A DNA stretch of 64,000 bases from Zunongwangia sp. ESRF-bin46 (GTDB taxonomy: Bacteria > Bacteroidota > Bacteroidia > Flavobacteriales > Flavobacteriaceae): positions 1 to 64,000 of the forward strand of contig NTLF01000014.1 in NCBI GenBank assembly GCA_002631855.1, read 5' to 3'. The notes under the pieces are model-generated. The model was not told where the DNA came from and ran no database searches. It worked only from the letters and a program-made list of their open reading frames with translations. Of the stretch, positions 45,804 through 55,114 are shown piece after piece. The position numbers and the translations under genes were made by a program. Each line of letters begins with the position of its first letter. Position 1 is the stretch's first letter.

Positions 45804-46518
45804 GAGCTAATGCTTTTTTCATTGCTTCTTTTGCCCGAACCTGTTTCACTTCGGAATCATCTAAAATAATACCATCCTGTAGATTTACAATCCGCTTGGT
45901 CATATGAGCAATATCATCTTCGTGAGTAACCACTAAAATGGTCTTTCCTTCATCATTGATCCCCTGAATAAGCTCCATAACTTCATATGAGGTCTTAGTA
46001 TCCAAAGCTCCAGTAGGCTCATCTGCCAATAATACTTTTGGGTCACTGGCCAATGCACGTGCAATAGCTACACGTTGTTTTTGTCCCCCAGAAAGCTCAT
46101 TAGGTAAATGACCTGCCCAATTGGCCAAGCCTACTTTTTCTAGGTAGTGCATTGCTTTTTCGGTACGAACATTTCTTTTTTCACCTTGATAATATAAAGG
46201 CATCGCTACATTGTCAAGAGCAGACTTATAATTGATAAGGTTAAAGGACTGAAATATGAAGCCTAGAAATTTATTTCTATATTTTGCAGCAACTCGCTCA
46301 TTCAAATTTTTAATTTCGGTTCCATCAAGATGATAAGTACCTTCGTCTGCTTCATCTAAAATTCCTAAAATGTTAAGCAACGTAGATTTTCCCGATCCTG
46401 ATGACCCCATAATGGAAACCATCTCACCTTCAGCAACACTAAAATTAATTCCTTTTAGCACATGAAGTGAGTTATTCCCCATGTGATAAGATTTATGTAA
46501 GTCTTTGATTGTTATCAT
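45796..46518 (-). CDS. ABC transporter ATP-binding protein (MacB/LolD type)
   Basis: The start ATG at 46518 ([13 protein letters not shown]) gives 240 residues. Walker [10 protein letters not shown], the LSGGQKQR signature and Walker [13 protein letters not shown] are intact, followed by the H-loop VVTHEDD. It powers the two permeases downstream. It starts the seven-gene run; a longer frame from 46551 would add 11 poor residues. Confidence 0.96.
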   Translation of the reverse strand: MITIKDLHKSYHMGNNSLHVLKGINFSVAEGEMVSIMGSSGSGKSTLLNILGILDEADEGTYHLDGTEIKNLNERVAAKYRNKFLGFIFQSFNLINYKSALDNVAMPLYYQGEKRNVRTEKAMHYLEKVGLANWAGHLPNELSGGQKQRVAIARALASDPKVLLADEPTGALDTKTSYEVMELIQGINDEGKTILVVTHEDDIAHMTKRIVNLQDGIILDDSEVKQVRAKEAMKKALAHV

Positions 46519-46663
46519 AATTATAAAATAATCGCACGAAACACTACTCAAATAGCATTGCTTCTTGATTTGTTTGTAAGACCTACTGGCTTGGTTGGCG
46601 AGAGTCTTTAATAGTAAGACTGTTTTAAATTAATATTGTTACAGCCGATATGTGAAGAAAATG

Positions 46664-46894
46664 TTAATGTTGGGCTTTTTTGGCATTTTTGCGTGTCCTG
46701 TAAATAGCGTATCCAATACCGCCTATTAATAAATAAGGAAATATCATAAGATAGACAATCCCGTTATTAATTCCTTTAGCAGCTTGACCTCCGTCTTCAC
46801 TTTCTAAAACAGCACGACACATAGCGCATTGGGCATCGGCAGGTAAACTAACGACCAATAAAAAAAGTAAGATTATAAAAACTTTGGTATTCAT
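46664..46894 (-). CDS. Small membrane protein with CxxC motif, oxidase-region candidate
   Basis: The protein is 76 residues with a signal peptide (MNTKVFIILLFLLVVSLPADA). The mature start QCAMCRAVLESEDGG holds C23 and C26, followed by one transmembrane helix (about 45-65) and a basic tail. It has no assigned function that I know. Its gene follows DUF420, SCO and the cysteine-free SCO-like gene in a minus-strand unit, so a role in oxidase copper or haem handling is suggested by position only. Confidence 0.7.
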   Translation of the reverse strand: MNTKVFIILLFLLVVSLPADAQCAMCRAVLESEDGGQAAKGINNGIVYLMIFPYLLIGGIGYAIYRTRKNAKKAQH

Positions 46895-46898
46895 AAAT

Positions 46899-47429
46899 TT
46901 AATAATAAGGTGATATCATAATATATACAATCACTCCAGTTACTGCAACATATAACCATAAAGGAAAAGTAATTCTTGCTATTTTTTTATGTTTACTAAA
47001 CTGTCCTGATATTGCCCGAACATATGTTATTAACACAAATGGGATTATGGTAATCGACAATAAAATGTGAGTAATCAAAATAAAGAAATACACATATCGC
47101 AATATGCCTTCTCCACCATAGGAAGTAGAATCTGAAGTCATGTGATAAATAACGTACATCACTAAAAAAAGTGCTGATAACCCGATGCATGTCTTCATTA
47201 AAATCTCGTGGGTCTTCCTGTTTCCTTTTTTTATTTGAATAACCGCTAATACCAATAAAATAGCAGTAATACCATTAGTTGTTGCATAGATAGGTGGCAA
47301 AAAGCCTAATCGATCCACACCAGGGATTCTAACTGTAAAAAGTACTGCAACAGCAATTGGAATTGCTATGGAAAGTATCCATATCCAAATGTTATATTTC
47401 TTAGTGCTATCTGGGGTAGTTTGCGACAT
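46899..47429 (-). CDS. DUF420-family membrane protein
   Basis: The start ATG at 47429 (MSQTTPDSTKKYNI) lies just after the SCO gene. The product is 176 residues with about five hydrophobic segments. The DUF420 family, near CtaM-like oxidase factors, shows up here through the HEILMKTCIGLSALFLVMYVIYH region with conserved His residues. It is thought to help assemble cytochrome oxidase; here it lies between SCO and the CxxC miniprotein gene, which fits. Confidence 0.85.
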   Translation of the reverse strand: MSQTTPDSTKKYNIWIWILSIAIPIAVAVLFTVRIPGVDRLGFLPPIYATTNGITAILLVLAVIQIKKGNRKTHEILMKTCIGLSALFLVMYVIYHMTSDSTSYGGEGILRYVYFFILITHILLSITIIPFVLITYVRAISGQFSKHKKIARITFPLWLYVAVTGVIVYIMISPYY

Positions 47430-47430
47430 A

Positions 47431-48123
47431 CTACAATAGTTTTTTAATATCTTCAATTAACATCTGTATCCCTTCTTCTTCTAAACCATTGTAGTAAATA
47501 ATTGGGTTTCCATTTTCATCAATACGGGAACGAATATTTCCATTTTTATCCACAAGAGCGAACATACCAGAATGCTCAAAACCACCTTCGGCTTCGGGTG
47601 TTTCTGCGGCATATAACTTAAATCCTTCGTTGGAAAGTTTTAGAATGTCTTTTTTATTTCCGGTAAGGAAGTTCCAATGCGGATGGTTTACACCGTAGCT
47701 TTCAGCATACTGCTTTAATACTTCTGGCGTATCGTGCTCTGGATCTATAGAAAAAGAAGCAATACCGAAATCATCTTCATCTTTAAATGCTTCTTGTATT
47801 TTTAACATATTAGTATTCATCACAGGACAGATACTCGGACACGTAGTGAAAAAGAATTCTACTACATATACTTTTCCGTCGTAATAGTTTTCTGAAATGG
47901 TATCCCCCTCTTGATTTACAAACGTGAAATCTGGAATTGTGTTGATCGTGACCATTTCTTTTCCATTTTTGTTTTCAGAAACTTTAGTAGGCACTCCTTT
48001 AGTACTTAAACGGTCATTTTTTACCACATCACCTTGACTAAACCGTTCAATTATTTTTGGGACCGCCCATATTCCAAAAATTAATATAACCGCGGTAATC
48101 CCTACATATGAATACTTTTTCAA
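47431..48123 (-). CDS. SCO1/SenC-family copper chaperone
   Basis: The protein is 230 residues with one N-terminal membrane anchor. The thioredoxin-fold SCO motif FFFTTCPSICPVMN contains the CxxxC copper ligand pair, and the partner His is in GGFEHSGMF near residue 190. It delivers copper to subunit II of cytochrome oxidase. It is followed by DUF420 (1 base gap to its start) and preceded by a cysteine-free relative. Confidence 0.95.
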   Translation of the reverse strand: MKKYSYVGITAVILIFGIWAVPKIIERFSQGDVVKNDRLSTKGVPTKVSENKNGKEMVTINTIPDFTFVNQEGDTISENYYDGKVYVVEFFFTTCPSICPVMNTNMLKIQEAFKDEDDFGIASFSIDPEHDTPEVLKQYAESYGVNHPHWNFLTGNKKDILKLSNEGFKLYAAETPEAEGGFEHSGMFALVDKNGNIRSRIDENGNPIIYYNGLEEEGIQMLIEDIKKLL

Positions 48124-48153
48124 AATATATACTCTTTAAGTTTTAATGTAAAT

Positions 48154-48816
48154 TTATATTTCACGTTTTGCATTGTTTTTCTTTAAAGCCAAACGGTACT
48201 CTGCTAATACAATTTTAATGTCATCACTCATTTTATTGTCAATCTCAGCGATTTCTCGAGAATCGAAACCATACAACAAACCAACATCTTCATCATTTTT
48301 CCTTCCCCTAAGGTTTCTTTTCTTATCAATTATAAACACATATGGTGTTGCTAAGTTTTTATCTAAACTGAAGTTACTCTGCAATGAAGAAAATACTTCC
48401 TTTATTTCTTCTGAAGGGCCATAAACAAATTTCCATCGGTTTGTTTCGGCAATTTCGGAAAGTTTTTTATCCAGCTCTTGCGATTGCTGTTTTGCTCCTT
48501 CAGGTAGTAAAAATACAATTTGGAAATCTTCAAATTCGCGGTTTTTCTTATATATTTTATGAGCTAAATTATAGGCTCCTACTTTATTTTGCATGGGGTC
48601 TTTCCCAAAAAAACCTAAAACCGTGATATTATTATCTAATTGAACTGGACTACCATCATCTTTAAGGGTAAAGTTATTTAATTCGTTTACTGATTCTGTT
48701 AAGACGGGTAGTTTTGCAAAGTTATTTACACCTGAAGCAAAGAAGATGTAGGCCGTAATTGGAAGGGCAAATAATGTAAAAATCACCAAATATTTCTTGA
48801 CCGAACGCTGCTTCAT
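48154..48816 (-). CDS. SCO-like thioredoxin-fold membrane protein lacking cysteines
   Basis: Start taken at 48816 (MKQRSVKK); 220 residues with an N-terminal anchor. The order of strands (NNITVLGFFGKDP, FQIVFLLPEGA, TPYVFIIDKKRNLRGR) follows a SCO/thioredoxin fold, but the protein has no cysteine after its start. It lies directly upstream of the true SCO gene (30 bases). It may act as an assembly helper without redox or copper binding, or be a degenerate paralogue; the sequence does not decide. Confidence 0.7.
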   Translation of the reverse strand: MKQRSVKKYLVIFTLFALPITAYIFFASGVNNFAKLPVLTESVNELNNFTLKDDGSPVQLDNNITVLGFFGKDPMQNKVGAYNLAHKIYKKNREFEDFQIVFLLPEGAKQQSQELDKKLSEIAETNRWKFVYGPSEEIKEVFSSLQSNFSLDKNLATPYVFIIDKKRNLRGRKNDEDVGLLYGFDSREIAEIDNKMSDDIKIVLAEYRLALKKNNAKREI

Positions 48817-48905
48817 AGCACACTTTGTTTTAAAATGCAAAAATACAGGCTAAAAGGCGTATGAGCAACCTTTTAAAGTTAATTTTTAAGACCCCTAAAA
48901 ACAAA

Positions 48906-48928
48906 AAGCCCAGCTTAATGCCAGGCTT
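48906..48928 (-). terminator. Terminator of the cyoE/oxidase gene unit
   Basis: Arms AAGCCCAGC (48906-48914) and GCCAGGCTT (48920-48928), paired with two G-U wobbles on the minus strand, followed by TTTTTGTTTTT. It ends the cyoE to subunit IV unit. Confidence 0.65.
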
Positions 48929-48950
48929 AATTTAAAATTTTAGAAACTAT

Positions 48951-49337
48951 TTAAAAATCAAACTTTATAAAGTTCTCTTTATATATTTCATAAATATAAT
49001 CTCCTTCTATTAATAATATTAAGACAAGGTACGCTATCAAGAAGATTCCTGTCCATACTACCGAACGGCGTAATCCAGACTTTTCATCACGCATGTGCAT
49101 AAAGTCCCAAGTAATATAGTATGCCTTAACAATGGTAAGTATTATAAATACCCAGTTAAGTAATTTCATAGCCAAGAATGTATTCTCAGTTAAGAAAGCA
49201 GGTTTAATAATACCAAATACAACTTCTACTATAGTGACTATGGAAAGGAAAACAAAGACCCCCCATATTTTTTGTACGTTGCTTTTAAATTTAACCGCTC
49301 CTCTAAAGATTGTTAAATTATGATTATCGTGTGCCAT
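48951..49337 (-). CDS. Cytochrome c oxidase subunit IV-family protein
   Basis: The protein is 128 residues with three hydrophobic segments. It contains VFIILTIVKAYYITWDFMHMRDEKSGLRR, the pattern of bacterial subunit IV (CyoD/CaaD-like). It stabilises the oxidase core. It is the last gene of the unit with cyoE, the short subunit III protein and the long subunit III protein, and a terminator follows. Confidence 0.88.
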   Translation of the reverse strand: MAHDNHNLTIFRGAVKFKSNVQKIWGVFVFLSIVTIVEVVFGIIKPAFLTENTFLAMKLLNWVFIILTIVKAYYITWDFMHMRDEKSGLRRSVVWTGIFLIAYLVLILLIEGDYIYEIYKENFIKFDF

Positions 49338-49357
49338 TTTTTAATTTTTAAACTACT

Positions 49358-50338
49358 TTAAACAAGGTAAAAGAATGTAAATACAAATACCCAAACTAAA
49401 TCTACAAAGTGCCAGTAAAGACCTACTTTTTCAACCATTTCGTAACTTCCTCTTCTTTCATAAGTACCAATAACCACATTAAAGAATATGATGATATTAA
49501 TTACTATTCCTGAAAATACGTGAAAACCGTGAAAACCTGTAATAAAGAAAAAGAAGTCTGCAAAAAGTGGTGGACCATATTCATTATGTTTCAGGTTTGC
49601 GCCTTCTACCACTAATTTTCCATCATTCATTATTTTAGCAACAGATTCTTCCCTAGAGAGTACTGTAGGCTCACCGTGCTCATTAAGATATTGTGTCCTA
49701 ACTAATAAGTTGTCATTAGCTAAGAATCCAGCTTTTACTTCTTCAAATGTAAAAGACGTTTTAGTAGGTTCTGCCTCATACCAAACTCCTTCACTTTCAT
49801 TATGAACTTGACGAGCTGTTGGTATATGTGTTGAAAAATCTGCTAATGCCACACGCTCTCCTTCTGTATCTAAAAACTGAAGTATTTTTCCACCTTTAGT
49901 TTCTACTGCACCATAATCACCTTTAATAAAAGTGGCCCATTCCCATGCCTGAGAACCTACGAAAATAATACCGCCGATAATTGTTAAAAACATATATAGC
50001 GTTACTTTTCCCTTTTGCATTTTATGACCAGCATCTACCGCCAACACCATCGTTACCGATGAGAATATTAAAATAAACGTCATTAAAGCCACGTAATACA
50101 TAGGTGCTTCTACACCATGTAAAAAAGGAAAGTGAGTAAACACTTCATCGGCTATTGGCCATGAGTCTATAAATTTGAATCTTGAGAATCCATAAGAGGC
50201 AAGAAATCCGGAAAAGGTAAGAGCATCTGATACGATAAAGAACCACATCATCATTTTACCATAGCTGGCTTTTAATGGTTGGTTACCTCCACCCCAAGTT
50301 TTTCCTTCGGTACCTGTTTCAACAACGGTAGCTTCCAT
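49358..50338 (-). CDS. Cytochrome c oxidase subunit III with large hydrophilic insert
   Basis: The protein is 326 residues. The COX3 core is clear: FFIVSDALTFSGFLASY, APMYYVALMTFIL, the FADFFFFITGFHGFHVFSG region and YWHFVDLVWVFVF at the end. Between helices, about residues 140-255, a hydrophilic segment of roughly 115 residues interrupts the helix bundle. It could be a periplasmic domain. Together with the short neighbour it belongs to a haem-copper oxidase whose subunits I and II are not in the window. Confidence 0.92.
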   Translation of the reverse strand: MEATVVETGTEGKTWGGGNQPLKASYGKMMMWFFIVSDALTFSGFLASYGFSRFKFIDSWPIADEVFTHFPFLHGVEAPMYYVALMTFILIFSSVTMVLAVDAGHKMQKGKVTLYMFLTIIGGIIFVGSQAWEWATFIKGDYGAVETKGGKILQFLDTEGERVALADFSTHIPTARQVHNESEGVWYEAEPTKTSFTFEEVKAGFLANDNLLVRTQYLNEHGEPTVLSREESVAKIMNDGKLVVEGANLKHNEYGPPLFADFFFFITGFHGFHVFSGIVINIIIFFNVVIGTYERRGSYEMVEKVGLYWHFVDLVWVFVFTFFYLV

Positions 50339-50384
50339 ACAAAGAATTTGGTTTAAAAATAGGTTTCAAAAATACGATTAATTT

Positions 50385-50966
50385 TTATCTAACGAAATAG
50401 AAAAACAAAAACAGGTAAATCCAGAGAATATCAACAAAATGCCAAAAAGTAGCAGCTAGTTCAATTCCAAGGGTTTTACCGTTTGTATACTTTAGTTTAT
50501 AATGATTATAAATTACAACCAATAACGAAATCAACGCGGCGCTAACGTGGGTTATATGCAATAACACCACTAAATAAATGAAAGATGTAGTAATAGTGCT
50601 TTCACTACCCGTAAAGTAATATCCATTAGCAATTATCTGAGAAAAACCTCTAAACTGAAAAAGTATAAAAGCCCCTCCCAGTAAAAGTGTAGCTATTAAA
50701 AGCAACATTCCTTTTTTGTTTTGCTCTTTTGCAATAGCCTTTTTTGCTAAATGAATTGTGATACTACTCACTAAAATAACTGCAAGGCTAATATAAAAAG
50801 CTTGAGGTATTTGAAAGTCCGTTAACCAATCTGGACGTTCTTTACTCACAACATATGCACTGGTTAAGCCCGCAAAGCTCATTGACAAGCTTATAATACC
50901 AAACCAAAGCATCATTTTTTTGGCACGCTTTATTTTATGCTCTTCTGTACCTTCTGTATAATCCAT
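50385..50966 (-). CDS. Short haem-copper oxidase subunit III-like protein
   Basis: The protein is 193 residues with five transmembrane helices, ending AATFWHFVDILWIYLFLFFY, which matches the COX3 C-terminus. The N-terminal two helices of a full-length subunit are missing, as in the short CyoC-type proteins. Its start overlaps the cyoE stop by one base. A second, longer subunit III gene follows 46 bases later, so the pair likely form distinct parts of one or two oxidases. Confidence 0.88.
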   Translation of the reverse strand: MDYTEGTEEHKIKRAKKMMLWFGIISLSMSFAGLTSAYVVSKERPDWLTDFQIPQAFYISLAVILVSSITIHLAKKAIAKEQNKKGMLLLIATLLLGGAFILFQFRGFSQIIANGYYFTGSESTITTSFIYLVVLLHITHVSAALISLLVVIYNHYKLKYTNGKTLGIELAATFWHFVDILWIYLFLFFYFVR

Positions 50967-51865
50967 TATCGTATAAATTTATCTATCACATACACCACTT
51001 GTAGCAATGTAATGTAACTAACACTTGCCAACATCAATTGTTTAGCTGCTTTGTTCGTTTTCTTTCTAAATAATTGTATAGCATAGTACAACAACCCAAT
51101 ACCTAATATTCCAATAATTACAGCACTAACAGGGGTTATGTACAGTTTTCCGGTAACTCCAAATGCAGGTATTAAAGATGCCAATACAGTCCAGATTGTG
51201 TACAAAACAACTTGTACAGCTGTTCCCTTATCCCTTTTTCCCGTGGGCAACATAAAGAAACCTCCTTTTTGGTAGTCTTCATATAAAAACCAGCCAATTG
51301 CCCAGAAATGTGGGAATTGCCAAAAAAACTGAATCATGAATAACGTTCCCGGTTCAATACCAAAATTATTGGTTGCTGCTACCCAACCCAACATAAAGGG
51401 TATAGCACCTGGAAAAGCTCCTACAAATACCGAAAGCGGGGTTTTGGTTTTAAGCGGGGTGTACAAACTAACATACATAAATATCGAAATAGCCCCAAAC
51501 ATCGATGTAATTGGGTTTATTGTATACAACACTACCAAACCAACTACTGTTAAAACTATAGCTAAAGCAAGAGCCGAATTAACTCGCATTCGACCAGCTG
51601 GAATTGGGCGGTCTTTTGTCCTATCCATTAATGCATCTAAATCCCGCTCAATTATTTGGTTGAATATGTTTGAGGCACCTACCATACAATACCCCCCAAC
51701 ACACAACAACAATAGAATGTAATAATCAACCGTGTCTGCCCCTAGCAAATATCCTGCAACAGAAGAAAAAACCACGCTAACCGAAAGCCGAAACTTGGTT
51801 ATCTCGGTAAAATTCCTGACAAGGGTTTGAGGAACAGATTGTGTTTGTGTTACAGACAAGCTCAT
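50966..51865 (-). CDS. cyoE: Haem O synthase (protohaem farnesyltransferase)
   Basis: The start ATG at 51865 gives 299 residues; an upstream GTG at 51907 would place the promoter box inside the gene and is rejected. The prenyltransferase motif NIFNQIIERDLDALMDRTKDRPIPAGR near residue 80 has the NxxxDxxxD ligands, and nine hydrophobic segments are seen. It farnesylates haem b to haem o for the oxidase. It heads the oxidase unit, with a consensus promoter only about 14 bases before the ATG. Confidence 0.95.
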   Translation of the reverse strand: MSLSVTQTQSVPQTLVRNFTEITKFRLSVSVVFSSVAGYLLGADTVDYYILLLLCVGGYCMVGASNIFNQIIERDLDALMDRTKDRPIPAGRMRVNSALALAIVLTVVGLVVLYTINPITSMFGAISIFMYVSLYTPLKTKTPLSVFVGAFPGAIPFMLGWVAATNNFGIEPGTLFMIQFFWQFPHFWAIGWFLYEDYQKGGFFMLPTGKRDKGTAVQVVLYTIWTVLASLIPAFGVTGKLYITPVSAVIIGILGIGLLYYAIQLFRKKTNKAAKQLMLASVSYITLLQVVYVIDKFIR

Positions 51866-51878
51866 TTTTTTTGCGGTG

Positions 51879-51909
51879 CAAAGATACAGCAACTGCATAT
51901 TTTCCACAA
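51879..51909 (-). promoter_or_regulatory. Promoter of the cyoE unit
   Basis: On the minus strand: TTG (51909-51907), 20 bases, then TATCTTTG (51886-51879), an exact -7 match. The leader would be very short, fewer than about 10 bases. Confidence 0.65.
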
Positions 51910-51982
51910 TTTATTACAGCTTTTATTGATTGTTTATTTATACTTTTTTGTTATTTTAATGCCCTAATAAAATCCATTAAAA

Positions 51983-52954
51983 ATGAACATTAAAAAAACT
52001 ACCTTATTATTTCTTATATTTTGTACAACCATCGCTTTTTCGCAAACTGATTCTGGTGAAAAAATAAACCTTAAAGTGGTTAAAGCAAATAATGATGTTT
52101 ATATGCTTAAAGGCAAAGGCGGAAATATCGGTTTGAGTTTCGGGAAAGAGTCTATTTTAATGATTGATGACCAATATGCAGAACTTTCGCAAGACATCCT
52201 TAAGGCTATTAGAAAAATTAGCGATAAACCCATAAAAACACTAATCAATACACACTTTCACGGCGACCATACTGGAGGAAACACCGCTTTCAAGAAAGAA
52301 GGAGCTGTTATATTTTCTCATGAAAAAACACGAGAGCGGTTAACTGGTGTCGTAAATACAGATCAGAAAAAAATAGATGAGTCTGCTTTACCAATGGTTA
52401 CCTTTACCGACAATTTACAGTTTCATCATAACGGAGAAACCATCCAGGCTTTTCATATAGAGAACGCACATACTGATGGAGATGTGGCTATCTTCTTTTC
52501 TAAAAACAATGTAATCCATACTGGTGATGTTTTTTTTAATGGAAGCTACCCATACATAGATACAAAAAGTGGCGGCTCTATTGATGGGTATATAAAAGGG
52601 TTGGAAAAAATAAAAATGATGTCTAATGAAGATACCAAAATTATTCCCGGTCATGGGGAGTTGGGCAACATTGACGATCTTACTTTTACAATAAATATGC
52701 TTAACGACATATATAAAGGTGTTCGTTTTCATCAAGCAAAAGGAAAATCACTTCAGGATGTATTAGCTATGAAAGACATTACCTCAAAATACGATGAAAA
52801 AGGCTACGGAAAAGGTTATATATCCACAGATAAAATCCTCACCACAATCTACAATGAAATAGAAAAGACAAATGGTCCAGTCGACAACCGAAGTATGGAA
52901 GAACGTTTACAGGATAAATACAACAAGCAGCAGAAAGAGAAGAAAGACAACTAA
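51983..52954 (+). CDS. Metallo-beta-lactamase-fold hydrolase, secreted
   Basis: The protein is 323 residues with a signal peptide (ending TIAFSQ). The zinc motif NTHFHGDHTGG gives the HxHxDH set, followed by HIENAHTDGDVAIFF with the third His and HTGDVFF with the Asp bridge, and IPGHGELG near the end. It is a soluble periplasmic or secreted hydrolase; the substrate is unknown and resistance is not implied. It stands alone between cyoE and the RemB gene. Confidence 0.88.
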   Translation: MNIKKTTLLFLIFCTTIAFSQTDSGEKINLKVVKANNDVYMLKGKGGNIGLSFGKESILMIDDQYAELSQDILKAIRKISDKPIKTLINTHFHGDHTGGNTAFKKEGAVIFSHEKTRERLTGVVNTDQKKIDESALPMVTFTDNLQFHHNGETIQAFHIENAHTDGDVAIFFSKNNVIHTGDVFFNGSYPYIDTKSGGSIDGYIKGLEKIKMMSNEDTKIIPGHGELGNIDDLTFTINMLNDIYKGVRFHQAKGKSLQDVLAMKDITSKYDEKGYGKGYISTDKILTTIYNEIEKTNGPVDNRSMEERLQDKYNKQQKEKKDN

Positions 52955-52965
52955 TAAACTTTCTT

Positions 52966-55053
52966 TTAAAAGTCGTAATACCAATTAAACAAATCGGTAC
53001 GAAGACCAAAGTTTAGCCAAGTAGTCTGATTTTCAAAAACAGTTTCTGTGTTTATTTCGGGTTTAAAATCCCGAACAATCAAACTGGCGTATATTTTCAG
53101 GTTAGTCGCAGGATTTATTAAATAACCAGCTTGTAGTTCTCCATGGAAAAAATCAGCGGTATTCCCTTGGGCTACTTCATTGCCAAGATCTGAAACTCGA
53201 TTATCTTCAGTTCCGTAGATGTTTCCTCCGTAGAAAAGACTGTCTTCATCTGTGTTGAATTCAAAGCCACGTTTGGCAAATATCAGCTTTAAGTCACCGA
53301 AAATACGTCCTTTTTGGTAACGGGCAATAGTGATAAATTCAGAAAAATTAGACCCTAAGGTATGCGCCATCGATTGGTTGTTATGTCCATAATTCAATAT
53401 AATGGAATTATGCGAGTACGTATAAGGTCGTACACGGTTATATTCAGCTTGTAAGTATAATCCATCCAATCCAAAGGCATCGTAATATTTAGCCCCCAAT
53501 TGATAGCCTATTTTATTTCTATAGCTTCCTTCGCCACCAAAAATATCCCCCGAAGAAAATTCGTCAATTATCAATTGTCCATAAGCATTGATTCTATCAG
53601 TAAATTTATATTTTGAAGTAAGGCCAATCAAAGCATTGCCCCCACGCGGACCTGTAGAAAACTCAATGGCTCTATAAAAAATAACTGGGTTTATGTAGTT
53701 AAAATCAAACCCTCTGTCATTATCGTTTTCCCAAACCACAGATTCAAACAGTCCAATGTTCAGTCTCTTTGTGACATTGTAACTTAGGTAATGATTGGCG
53801 AAAAACTTAGTTCTAAAAGATCCTCCATCCTGTACTTCTGGTCTAATATCACGTAGCGACATCCAAGTGTTGGTATATTTAAGTTTCCAGAATGTAGTAT
53901 TTATTTTAAAATAAGGATAAGGACTCGCATTATCACTTAATAACAACGACCTATACCCATCACCATAAAAGTTTTTACCGTGTCCTAATTGAAAATTAAA
54001 ATGTTTTGATGGCGAATATGAAATATGCCCTGTAGCTATTGGATAATCGTATGAATCGCTTCTAAACCTCTTTGCAATACCACGCCCAGGAATTAAAGCT
54101 GGGTTACCCCCTGCTGGTCTTCGAGCTTCCCCAAAGCGGTTAAAATAATCGGCAAACCTACCTTGGCTTTCATAAATAACGGCAAAAAAGTTTAAATTTT
54201 TCCCCAAACCTCCTTGGGTATATACCGACCGGGTATTATTATAGGTGTCAATATCGGTGTCAAAATCTTTTCCTACTTGTAAATCAACCCCTGCGTCTAA
54301 CGTAATCCAATAATCCTCTCCTTTTATGGTAACCAAGTGTTCGTTCCATAGTTTTCTACCAAACCAAGACGATTTATCTTTTAACAACTTTCCATTTTCA
54401 GCTTCAAAATCGTAGTATTTGTTTACTTCAGAATAAACAAAAGGCTTTTGTGCTGTATGATTGTTTTGTCCCACACGGTTTAAAGCAGGGTCGAACAAAC
54501 TGTAATTGTGATGAGAAAAAGGAATGTTTATGTGACTGGTATATTCTTCATTCTCGTAAGGAAGGTTTTCAATTTCGTCATATTCATTCTTTAATGTTTC
54601 CACTTTTTTTGTTTCAGAAACATCTTCTTTATTGGTATAAGTTGGCGCGTCCTGAATAGGTATCGGAATAGACATGGTAAATTGTACATACGCAGGGTTA
54701 CTGTTATAAGTAGCTGGTTTTATTGTTGGCAATTCTTCAAAAACGCGTCTTGTTTCTTCTTTAAGCTCGTTATAAATAGCATCAACATAAAGTACTTTAA
54801 ATTTTCCTTCTTTAGTCACTTCAAAAAACACTGCTACATTTCCTTTATAGCTCTCTTCAGAAACTACGTTGGGAACATTGAAATTTGAAAACACTTTTGA
54901 CCGTAAAGTAGCATCAAAACAATTTTGAAGTGAAAAAATTGATTCATTTTCACATTCAGAAAAAACAGGGTATTTTTCAAAGGTGCCAGTTGTGGTTTGT
55001 GCTGCTAGTGGAAGACATACCATAACAAGCAAAAGTGAAATAAAACGCTTCAT
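52966..55053 (-). CDS. remB: RemB-like gliding motility outer-membrane protein with TonB-C-like N-domain
   Basis: The protein is 695 residues with a signal peptide (ending CLPLAAQ). Residues of about 25-135 resemble a TonB C-terminal domain: KYPVFSECENESIFSLQNCF, VFFEVTKEGKFKVLYVD and YVQFTMSIPIPI. The rest is a long barrel-like region with aromatic strands (for example WLNFGLRTDLFNWYYDF at the end). The layout matches RemB of flavobacterial gliding motility. Next to it are two tonB paralogues and, further on, sprA, so gliding or type IX secretion is the likely setting. The assignment to RemB is by recognition of pattern only. Confidence 0.78.
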   Translation of the reverse strand: MKRFISLLLVMVCLPLAAQTTTGTFEKYPVFSECENESIFSLQNCFDATLRSKVFSNFNVPNVVSEESYKGNVAVFFEVTKEGKFKVLYVDAIYNELKEETRRVFEELPTIKPATYNSNPAYVQFTMSIPIPIQDAPTYTNKEDVSETKKVETLKNEYDEIENLPYENEEYTSHINIPFSHHNYSLFDPALNRVGQNNHTAQKPFVYSEVNKYYDFEAENGKLLKDKSSWFGRKLWNEHLVTIKGEDYWITLDAGVDLQVGKDFDTDIDTYNNTRSVYTQGGLGKNLNFFAVIYESQGRFADYFNRFGEARRPAGGNPALIPGRGIAKRFRSDSYDYPIATGHISYSPSKHFNFQLGHGKNFYGDGYRSLLLSDNASPYPYFKINTTFWKLKYTNTWMSLRDIRPEVQDGGSFRTKFFANHYLSYNVTKRLNIGLFESVVWENDNDRGFDFNYINPVIFYRAIEFSTGPRGGNALIGLTSKYKFTDRINAYGQLIIDEFSSGDIFGGEGSYRNKIGYQLGAKYYDAFGLDGLYLQAEYNRVRPYTYSHNSIILNYGHNNQSMAHTLGSNFSEFITIARYQKGRIFGDLKLIFAKRGFEFNTDEDSLFYGGNIYGTEDNRVSDLGNEVAQGNTADFFHGELQAGYLINPATNLKIYASLIVRDFKPEINTETVFENQTTWLNFGLRTDLFNWYYDF

Positions 55054-55114
55054 TGTAGAATAAAAATTTTGTTGAAAGATACGGTTTTTTCCACTTCTGA
55101 AAAGGCAAAAGGAA

